DNA of 21,990 nt from CAZMRQ01 sp964568795 (GTDB taxonomy: Bacteria; Pseudomonadota; Gammaproteobacteria; Comchoanobacterales; Comchoanobacteraceae): contig CAZMRQ010000024.1 of the NCBI GenBank assembly GCA_964568795.1, positions 1 through 21,990 of the forward strand, given 5' to 3'. Below are positions 1 to 5,610 of this stretch, piece by piece (positions within the stretch are counted from its first letter, which is position 1; every line of letters starts with the position of its first letter). Position numbers and translations under genes: made by a program. The notes below the pieces were generated by a model. That model did not search any database, was not told where the DNA came from, and saw only the letters and a program-made list of their open reading frames with translations.

Positions 1-1040
1 GCATAAGTGCTGTGTACCCACCTGCTACTATATTGACATCTGCTCCTGCCTTTAAAAAGGCCGTCACATTTGATACATTGTTACTTATTATTTCATTCAT
101 AAGTACTGTATATCCATTATCAGACATTTTTTTAGCCTTTTCTTTGCTATATGCACTGCCCTGTTGTTTCACTTTAGTATTTATTTTGTTCTCTTCTTTT
201 TCTTGATGGATCGATACGAAGTTGTACTCAGTTGTACTCGTATCTAATGCTAATATACTTTTCTCATCAGATAAATCGAATTTGGCACCCTTAGTTAATA
301 ATAGCTGTATCGCAAATAGATTGCCTTTATCAATTGCATGGCTAAGTAGTTTTTTCCCCTCGACACATTGATTCGGATTAAAACGACTATGCTCAGATAA
401 CAGTTTTATCATCTCATGAGATAACTCCCCGGATATGTCGAAAGCTTTCGACATTGATTTAGAGATCATATCCATTGAAATTCTATTAGCCATCAGTATT
501 GACTTAAAAACACTGAAATCTGCTTTTTTTACTGCCCAATGGAGCGGATCCCGTTGATATCCAGAATCACATAGAGTAACATTTGCTCCATAACTTAATA
601 ACGTCTTAACAATATCATTCTTATTTTGCTTCACAGCGAGTATAAGTGCTGTTTCACCGTCAGTGTTTTGCAAATTAATTANNNNNNNNNNGTCGTAGTA
701 TAGCACTTTCTTCTTCCCGTTGAGTCATTGGATATAAGAGATCATTGATTATTAATAAACCATCATTTTTACCCACAGCATGCATCAACGCCGTGTTCCC
801 CAGACTATCTTTAGCAAAAATATCTGCCTGATTTAATAATAATAAATTAAGCATCTTCCTTTTATTTTCCTTCACAGCAAGTATAAGTGCTGTTTCATTC
901 TCTAGGTTTCTCTCGTTAATCAATTCTTTATTATCTGGGAGGTCTAATAAAGATTCCATCCTGGGAAGACCCTCGTTTTCAGGCATTCTCACAGCTTGCA
1001 TCAACGCTGTATCCCCATTCTCATGAACACGTGTCTCCAT
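1..1040 (-). CDS. Ankyrin-repeat protein, 3'-partial, interrupted by assembly gap
   Basis: The minus-strand reading frame starts at ATG 1038-1040, with AGGAG a few bases upstream (TTAGGAGTGATATG), and stays open to the gap. After the gap it resumes in a different nominal frame and stays open to base 1, so the C-terminus lies outside the window. Ankyrin helix signatures recur: TALMQAV (about residue 11), TALILAV (50), TALMHAV (83), then beyond the gap TALILAV, PLHWAV, LLSHAI, TVLMNEI and TALM, with GAxV/GADV turns between them. Ankyrin repeats mediate protein-protein binding. In intracellular bacteria such proteins are often secreted effectors, but nothing here proves secretion. There is no signal peptide or membrane segment. 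The frame change at the gap most likely reflects its arbitrary 10-N length rather than a real mutation. Ankyrin identity is secure; function is unknown. Confidence 0.85.
621..656. repeat. Direct repeat copy A within the ankyrin gene
   Basis: This 36-base stretch matches 862-897 at 34 of 36 positions in the same orientation. Both copies encode the ankyrin core TALILAVK (minus strand), so this is a recent internal repeat duplication or homogenised repeat. The 10-N gap lies between the copies. Confidence 0.85.
682..691. other. Assembly gap (10 N) inside the ankyrin gene
   Basis: Ten N bases. The ankyrin reading frame on the two sides differs by one register, so the gap length is nominal. A near-identical repeat lies on each side of it (621-656 and 862-897), which is a plausible cause of the assembly break. 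Confidence 0.95.
862..897. repeat. Direct repeat copy B within the ankyrin gene
   Basis: Partner of 621-656 (34 of 36 bases identical). It encodes the TALILAVKENK ankyrin helix on the minus strand. Confidence 0.85.
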
Positions 1041-1070
1041 ATCACTCCTAATTATAAAACCCTAGTATAC

Positions 1071-1099
1071 ATAGTATATAAATTCCAATATGATCTCAA
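1071..1099 (-). promoter_or_regulatory. Candidate sigma-70 promoter of the ankyrin gene
   Basis: On the minus strand TTGAGA (1099-1094) is followed after 17 bases by TACTAT (1076-1071). An overlapping TATACT (1078-1073) gives a 15-base spacing instead. The site lies about 30 bases upstream of the start codon at 1040. The -35 matches reasonably but the -10 is ambiguous. Confidence 0.45.
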
Positions 1100-1335
1100 T
1101 AGCTCATTAATAGTATATTTATTGTTTATTATGTATTTTTGCATATCATGTTGAACTATATGTTTTTTATCTTAGTATTAGGGCATATAATATTATACGA
1201 TAACAGGAAAATACTCACTTTATTAATTTCATAGCCTTTTTTGTTATCCTATTCGTTACTCTGAATGAGACATATATCAAGAAGAGGTTATATATAGAAA
1301 ATCCATACAATGTTAGACTAAGTACATAACTGAGA
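1100..1335. other. Intergenic, AT-rich, nothing recognised
   Basis: I see no reading frame with protein-like composition, no RNA gene and no clear terminator in this stretch, which lies upstream of the ankyrin gene and before the transposase relic. Confidence 0.5.
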
Positions 1336-1620
1336 ATGAGCCACTTTCAAAAAATGAATTTATTCAGATGCAGTTGTAACTTGTTTTCGTATGCATACGA
1401 ATTTGCTCTTGCTGCAACAAGCATGTGCTCATGTGGCTGATATGCTAACCCCATAAAGGCCCCTGCTGAAGCTCGAACTTTGTCACGACTCTTTGCCCGT
1501 ATACACCAGTTAAGCCATAATCTAAATACAACTTTTTATCATCCTGATTTATGCATTGCGATATAATTTCTCAACTCTGACAGAGAAATTGAAATTGATG
1601 AGGACAAGTATCGTTCATGA
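1336..1620 (+). pseudogene. Relic of an IS1595/IS1016-like transposase N-terminal part
   Basis: One plus-strand frame from ATG 1336 to TGA 1618-1620 reads coherently apart from two in-frame stops, TGA 1438-1440 and TAA 1564-1566. It contains a stretch like the helix-turn-helix part of IS1595-group transposases (ARTLSRLFARIHQLS, about codons 45-60). It ends with REIEIDEDKYRS, resembling the conserved G-E-[VI]-E-[IV]-D-E-S-Y-F-G motif that carries the first catalytic Asp. The sequence stops just after this motif, so the rest of the catalytic domain is absent, and no terminal inverted repeats were found. The family call rests on memory of the motif only. If wrong, the segment is still a protein-like frame broken by two stops. 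Confidence 0.45.
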
Positions 1621-1645
1621 TTAGTAGCTTCAGTAAAAATAACTA

Positions 1646-1801
1646 TCAGTCGTATAAAGATCTAACTAATGCAAAGTCATTTCCAGAAAAAGATGAGTAA
1701 TCAACTCCCACACCAAACTTGCTAGTAGAAAAACTGCCGCTGAAGGCAACTGAATTTGTAACAAACAAAAAAGATATAAAAACATGAATTAGTTGATGCA
1801 T
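1646..1801 (-). pseudogene. Truncated gene for an exported protein (signal peptide plus short stub)
   Basis: On the minus strand AGGAG (1814-1810) sits 8 bases before ATG 1801, and a TATAAT box lies at 1835-1830, so this start is well equipped. It supersedes the upstream in-frame Met at 1831. The 51-residue product has a typical signal peptide: MHQ, then a hydrophobic core LIHVFISFLFVTNSVAFS. It is followed by a Gly/Ser/aromatic segment (STSKFGVGVDYSSFSGNDF) of outer-membrane-barrel style, then tandem stops. The abrupt end lies about 25 bases from the end of the transposase relic at 1620, which suggests that an insertion or deletion removed the rest of the gene. An intact small secreted protein is the alternative. 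Confidence 0.45.
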
Positions 1802-1829
1802 TGCATACTCTCCTGTAAATCTCAGCATC

Positions 1830-1835
1830 ATTATA
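1830..1835 (-). promoter_or_regulatory. -10 box upstream of the truncated exported-protein gene
   Basis: A perfect TATAAT on the minus strand places a transcription start near 1823, about 22 bases before ATG 1801, with AGGAG between them. No convincing -35 box was found at 16-18 bases. Confidence 0.4.
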
Positions 1836-1951
1836 ATCTTTCGAAGTAAATATTTTATTGCCCTATATACGTTTAGCAGAGATTGGGAGCCATAGTTAAT
1901 AATAACATGTTAGCAACGTTCATATAGTACATAAGCTATCTATACACTTAA

Positions 1952-2056
1952 TTAATCGAACTGATTTTCCACTCTAAACACCCACTCATCGATACCCGTC
2001 ACACTATCGGGAATCATTGCCTCGCTCAATTCTGTGCATCTGTAACTAGATATGAA
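1952..2056 (-). pseudogene. Possible short C-terminal gene remnant
   Basis: A minus-strand frame is open for about 34 codons before TAA 1952-1954 and reads like real protein (TELSEAMIPDSVTG, then IDEWVFRVENQFD at the end). It has no plausible start with a ribosome site and lies between two clearly broken genes. I do not recognise it. It could be the tail of a deleted gene or a chance frame. Confidence 0.2.
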
Positions 2057-2092
2057 TTATCGTGACCTGCTATGCGTATTCAGTTCGTGACT

Positions 2093-2578
2093 TTATAGAA
2101 TTTTCAGTATTTCTTCGCCAAAATCACTATTATTGGCATAGTCAAGAGCTCTGTTCTTTGTTGCATCGATAAGATTCACATCTATGGTAATAATATGATC
2201 AAGCAACTTATCGTATGCTGACGTCTAGTCTCTATCCCACTTTGCAACCCCAATGGTCGTATCGACTTTCACATGCATGGTGGCTGCAACTTCCTTATTC
2301 AACACAAGTTCCACTGCATCTGTGTTCCCATTCTTTGCTGCCAATATAAGCGGTGTATTCCCATTTACACCATTTTAAAAATATGGCCCCAACACTAAAA
2401 ACTATAATTAACTTCGATATCAAGTCTGTTAACAATTTGGGGTCAAGCTCAGTAATTTTGACAATATATCTAATTATCTAAGTTTCATATCTTTATTAAA
2501 TGAAAGATTAATAATGTCAGTAAGGTTTCTTGGACCTTCACATAAGATATTAGGGACATCGACACGGCTATAATGATG
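2093..2578 (-). pseudogene. Degenerate ankyrin-repeat gene
   Basis: Read leftwards from about 2578, one frame gives VDVPNILCEGPRNLTDIINL and continues to LDILSK through a TAA (2474-2476). The neighbouring frame then carries ITELDPKLLTDLISK and VFSVGAIFLK. The first frame resumes with NGVNGNTPLILAAKNGNTD, a textbook ankyrin repeat (GNTPLILAA..GN..AVELVL). That frame has an in-frame TAG (2225-2227) and ends KIL-stop at 2093-2095. The reading therefore needs two compensating frameshifts and two stop suppressions, so the gene is dead. It has the same orientation as the ankyrin gene at 1-1040 and is probably an older paralogue. Weaker protein-like sequence may extend to about 2680. Confidence 0.7.
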
Positions 2579-2759
2579 TCATTTCGTGCCATCTAACCAT
2601 GAAGTTTTTTGTATTTACTATCCAAATGCTTCTACACACAGATGATCTTCTACAGATTGATTCACTATGACCTAGCTTATTATTATCATTTCTTTAAATC
2701 ATGTTTTGTCATGTTGCTATTATTTCTTATATATATCTTGCCAATAAATGAAGCACCGT

Positions 2760-2796
2760 TATGGCCTATCATTAATGACAAGATCGTTTATTCTTA
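2760..2796 (+). repeat. Left arm of a 37-bp perfect inverted repeat
   Basis: Bases 2760-2796 are the exact reverse complement of 3095-3131 (37 of 37), separated by 298 bases. Read on the minus strand this arm encodes RINDLVINDRP followed by a stop at the end of a minus-strand open frame of about 60 codons (roughly 2932 to 2758). The right arm encodes the same peptide on the plus strand. Confidence 0.9.
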
Positions 2797-2940
2797 TCGA
2801 GATGTCGAAATAGTTTTCTCCTACTTCAAATAGGTTATTTAGTGCACTGAAATTAGGATATAATCCTTTTATTTCATGTGAATAATCAAAATATAATTGA
2901 TAATAGGTTATAGTAATAGAGAGTAAATGGTGTTAATCAA

Positions 2941-3135
2941 ATGAATCATAAAATAATGAGCAGACTGGTATGTTGTTCAATCATCGGCAGTGTTGCAGCC
3001 AACAATAGTTGGCTTCTGTTAGCACCTTAAGCATCTTATGCAAAAATTACTAGCATTTTGGCTGGCACGACTGAAACACATAGTTTTACTAGCCTAAGAA
3101 TAAACGATCTTGTCATTAATGATAGGCCATATTAG
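2941..3135 (+). pseudogene. Secreted-protein gene with in-frame stop
   Basis: ATG 2941 opens a frame of 29 codons (MNHKIMSRLVCC, then SIIGSVAA, then WLLLAP) that stops at TAA 3028-3030. The same frame continues as ASYAKITSILAGTTETHSF and ends LRINDLVINDRPY at TAG 3133-3135. With the stop read through, residues 1 to about 34 make a plausible signal peptide ending in ASYA. A single base change therefore seems to have killed a gene for a small exported protein of about 64 residues. The 3' end is the right arm of the 37-bp inverted repeat. Function unknown. A 6-bp hairpin (2998-3003 with 3008-3013) inside it is probably incidental. Confidence 0.45.
3095..3131 (-). repeat. Right arm of the 37-bp perfect inverted repeat
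   Basis: Exact reverse complement of 2760-2796. Here the peptide LRINDLVINDRPY-stop is read on the plus strand as the tail of the broken secreted-protein gene at 2941. Repeated coding ends pointing at each other suggest an inverted partial gene duplication rather than an insertion-sequence end. Confidence 0.9.
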
Positions 3136-3152
3136 AATGTTTCACTTCGTAA

Positions 3153-3169
3153 GAACGCGAGAGGCGTTC
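3153..3169 (-). terminator. Weak hairpin downstream of the aminotransferase gene
   Basis: GAACGC (3153-3158) and GCGTTC (3164-3169) form a 6-bp stem with a 5-base loop, about 19 bases past the stop of the minus-strand gene at 3188. No T-run follows on the minus strand, so an intrinsic terminator is doubtful. Confidence 0.25.
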
Positions 3170-3187
3170 GTCTTGTGAGTCTATGCT

Positions 3188-4219
3188 TTACATATCCCAA
3201 TGATCTTTTGGAAATAACAAATTAATGCGTGAGTGATTGCCGCCTGATTCAATAAAATATGATTCTCCGACAACAGCTTTATGCCTATCAGGATGATTAA
3301 ATTTCATCATGACCATATAACCTGTCTTAGGAACGAATAGATCTTCTATATATCCAGCTTCCTTGAGCTGATGATAATTATGTTTCGCATGAGCGATCAA
3401 ATTTCTATTACCACTCTCACTATTCAGTTGATCCATCAATGCAAGCGCTGCTTGATAGCTATAAAAACATAAACTGCCATTCAAGGATATATGTATATCT
3501 GAGAACTTCTGATAATCTCTCTCTGGAACCAATTGGTAAGCGAAACGTAGACCATGTAACCCCATTTGTTTGCAAGGAGATATAGTTCTAAAGGTAAGTT
3601 CGCGATCTAGGTGTGCAGAATGCTCAGAACGATCATGTTCATCCCACTTAAGATATTGCCAAACTCCGTCGACCCAGATATGTGACTGTGTTCTCTTCTG
3701 CCATGCTTTTAAGGTATCCATCAGTTCCTGATTCATTGAGTGACCAATACACAAAAGTGGGTCTGTAATAAATAGACAAGCCTTTTCCTCTGGCAATACA
3801 AATGACATGCTATCTGAACTATTGACTCCGTCATTGACTGAACAGAGTTCAAGATCAAAAAGTTTAGCAATAAGATGAATGCTATGGTAAACTGGCGAAA
3901 AGTAGTACAGTTTATCATAACCCAGGCTCTTAATCATTGCTAATTGAGTCGTAACTAACGTGCTTGCTCCCGCACCAACAAAAATCTCATTTTGAGAATA
4001 ATTGACGCCATCATAACGGCTGTGAAATTCCTGTATCTTCTTAATCAAATCACCTGTATTACTGTTAAGACGGTAGAGATGGTTTGCAGAAGACGATAAT
4101 AGATTAGTAGCTATGCGACTATCCATATGATGCGTGAATTGCCCATCTCCAGATAAATGAGAAACGGCCCCTATTTTAAGCACACGAAATGTGTTTTTAA
4201 AATCTTTTTTGTCTAACAT
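3188..4219 (-). CDS. PLP-dependent aminotransferase (class I/II fold), orphan
   Basis: The protein of about 343 residues has fold-type-I aminotransferase landmarks (numbered from the upstream Met at 4234): GAGAS at 87-91 for cofactor phosphate contacts; VYHS with Tyr116 in the usual aromatic position; DPLLCIGHS (158-166) where relatives have NPNNPTG; IWVDGVWQYL with Asp189 pairing the pyridine nitrogen; SPCKQMGLHGLRFAY with Lys222 as Schiff-base lysine; and HSRINLLF with Arg336 for the substrate carboxylate. It therefore probably transfers amino groups or acts on an amino acid in the cytoplasm. The unusual NPNNPTG replacement keeps the substrate open. Start choice: ATG 4219 has GGAG 9 bases upstream, while ATG 4234 has no ribosome site and lies about 8 bases from the predicted transcription start. 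No biosynthetic neighbours are present. Confidence 0.75.
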   Translation of the reverse strand: MLDKKDFKNTFRVLKIGAVSHLSGDGQFTHHMDSRIATNLLSSSANHLYRLNSNTGDLIKKIQEFHSRYDGVNYSQNEIFVGAGASTLVTTQLAMIKSLGYDKLYYFSPVYHSIHLIAKLFDLELCSVNDGVNSSDSMSFVLPEEKACLFITDPLLCIGHSMNQELMDTLKAWQKRTQSHIWVDGVWQYLKWDEHDRSEHSAHLDRELTFRTISPCKQMGLHGLRFAYQLVPERDYQKFSDIHISLNGSLCFYSYQAALALMDQLNSESGNRNLIAHAKHNYHQLKEAGYIEDLFVPKTGYMVMMKFNHPDRHKAVVGESYFIESGGNHSRINLLFPKDHWDM

Positions 4220-4248
4220 ATAACTAAACTCCATATAGTCATATATTA

Positions 4249-4254
4249 ATTATA
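4249..4254 (-). promoter_or_regulatory. -10 box of the aminotransferase gene
   Basis: A perfect TATAAT on the minus strand (4254-4249) predicts a start near 4242. That leaves a leader of about 23 bases containing GGAG before ATG 4219. The -35 candidate TAGAAC, 17 bases upstream, is weak. Confidence 0.45.
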
Positions 4255-4474
4255 CGGATAAGACATAGAGAGTTCTATGAGACATGTCCTATATCGATGT
4301 AGTCCATAGCCGAAAAATTGATTCTTATACGCTTAAAATCAAACACTTATTCAAAATACGTGTGTGTCGGTGAGAGTGACACATGATATAGCCTTTTATA
4401 GCTTCGATCACTCTTGTCATTTTTCTCAACACCCCCTAGCGTCAACACAAACTATTCTGTCTCCTTTAAAGATA

Positions 4475-4503
4475 AATGCCATACTAGTTTTCACTCTGGC
4501 ATT
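4475..4503. promoter_or_regulatory. Operator-like dyad in the 4255-4697 intergenic region
   Basis: AATGCCA (4475-4481) and TGGCATT (4497-4503) are perfect 7-base inverted half-sites with centres 22 bases apart, about two helical turns. They lie between the divergent aminotransferase and barrel-protein genes and could bind a dimeric regulator. The rest of this 460-base stretch holds only the two promoters and no recognisable gene. Confidence 0.25.
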
Positions 4504-4634
4504 CACATTTATTATACGGGCTTAACTGACAAGAGAATATGTTATCTTAAACAATACACTTCTAAATACAATTGTTGAACTTGTTTCCATTCATTTGAAA
4601 CTACTGACTATGTTTAATTCAGCATATCAACATA

Positions 4635-4663
4635 TTGACAAAATCAATTATTTTACATAATTT
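4635..4663 (+). promoter_or_regulatory. Sigma-70 promoter of the barrel-like protein gene
   Basis: A perfect -35 TTGACA (4635-4640), a 17-base spacer and -10 TAATTT (4658-4663) put the start near 4670, about 28 bases before ATG 4698. Confidence 0.7.
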
Positions 4664-4697
4664 GATCGATAGGTGTTAGGAACTGTATAAATCAATT

Positions 4698-5201
4698 ATG
4701 TATTACTTACTCAGATATATCCTTCTACTATTAATATCCGCACCTGCTATAGTCAGTGCTGTAGACCTTGATAATAAATCATCCACAAGCAAGTATAACT
4801 ATTCTCTTTTATTAAGCCCATATACTATTCATTGGAAGAAAACACCTGAGCATTCATCCGTATGGCTCATAGGCTTGCAACGCGAAAACTTTAATCATCA
4901 ATTGTCAGGGATAAGCTATTTTAAAAACTCATTTAACCAAAAAAGTATGTTTGTCTACCCATGGGGGAAAATATATGATCTTCCTATGTCTGACCTCTCC
5001 TTATTAGTGACATGGCGACTTGGACTAATCTACGGCTATAAAGGCAAATATAAAAATAAAGTACCACTAAATATGAAGGGTTTCTCACCAGGCTTTACGC
5101 TATCATTTGGTTGGCGAAGTCCTCATAACATAGCAGTTGAATTTAACTTACTAGCTGCAGCTGGAATGATGCTGAGTTTTACCCTTCCCTTAGATAATTA
5201 A
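4698..5201 (+). CDS. Small exported outer-membrane barrel-like protein
   Basis: The 167-residue product starts with a clear signal peptide (MYYLLRYILLLLISAPAIVSA, likely cut after residue 21). The mature part alternates polar and hydrophobic residues, with barrel-like strands such as SVWLIGLQRE (54-63), GISYFKNSFNQ (71-81), SLLVTWRLGLIYGY (101-114) and GFTLSFGWR (132-140). The pattern WLIGLQ..., then Y/F-NSFxQ, then GLIYGY...K.PLN..GFSPG, resembles a small proteobacterial family often labelled as an sn-glycerol-3-phosphate transporter although it looks like a PagP-sized barrel. I recall this pattern rather than having searched it. It is expressed from its own strong promoter. The ribosome site is poor: AGGAA lies about 16 bases from the ATG. 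Function unknown. Confidence 0.65.
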   Translation: MYYLLRYILLLLISAPAIVSAVDLDNKSSTSKYNYSLLLSPYTIHWKKTPEHSSVWLIGLQRENFNHQLSGISYFKNSFNQKSMFVYPWGKIYDLPMSDLSLLVTWRLGLIYGYKGKYKNKVPLNMKGFSPGFTLSFGWRSPHNIAVEFNLLAAAGMMLSFTLPLDN

Positions 5202-5388
5202 AATAGCACTTGCTCTGCAATGGCTTTCATTATCTATTCTCATCTATCTTAAGAGATTAACTAATATCCGTTTCCTTTCTTTAAATAGTTCATACTGAGT
5301 GTGACTTTAAATTCATATTGGAATTCTTTTCTCTTGCATGTAATGAATGACTAAGGCATGATAAAAACATTAAAATTGGTAAACACAT

Positions 5389-5610
5389 ATGGCAAATGAG
5401 ATTGTTCTTGAAGGAACAGTAATCGAAGCACTGCCCAATACATCATTTCGTGTAAAACTTGATAATGATCACGTTATATTGGCAACAATATCAGGCCGTA
5501 TGAGAAAACATTACATTCGTATACTGATTGGTGATCGTGTCACTGTAGAGCTTTCACAGTATGATTTGTCTCAAGGACGTGTCATCAAGCGTAATACTGG
5601 TAAGAACTAA
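5389..5610 (+). CDS. infA: Translation initiation factor IF-1
   Basis: The 73-residue S1-type OB-fold protein matches IF-1 throughout: LEGTVIEALPNTSFRVKL, then the GRMRKHYIRIL segment with the basic residues that contact 16S rRNA helix 44, then GDRVTVELSQYDLSQGRV. IF-1 binds the ribosomal A site during initiation. Length is normal. Its stop (5608-5610) overlaps the stop of convergent clpA by bases 5608-5609, the two coding regions sharing 5607-5610. In many gammaproteobacteria infA and clpA are close neighbours, so the linkage supports the lineage. The ribosome site is weak (TTGGTA). The 187 bases before it contain no recognised gene. Confidence 0.97.
   Translation: MANEIVLEGTVIEALPNTSFRVKLDNDHVILATISGRMRKHYIRILIGDRVTVELSQYDLSQGRVIKRNTGKN

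Noticed and set aside
12..206. 64-codon plus-strand open frame
   Set aside because: It is antisense to the continuous ankyrin-repeat frame, whose repeat motifs explain the sequence.
1386..1401. Perfect 16-base palindrome TTCGTATGCATACGAA
   Set aside because: It lies inside the transposase-like relic frame and away from any promoter, so it is more likely incidental than an operator or element end.
2609..2833. 74-codon plus-strand open frame with hydrophobic stretch
   Set aside because: It has no clear ribosome site, overlaps the inverted-repeat arm, and lies antisense to a more protein-like minus-strand frame and to the upstream end of the ankyrin relic.
2998..3013. GCCAAC-AATA-GTTGGC hairpin as a terminator or regulatory RNA
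   Set aside because: The stem is 6 bp with no T-run and lies within the broken secreted-protein frame.
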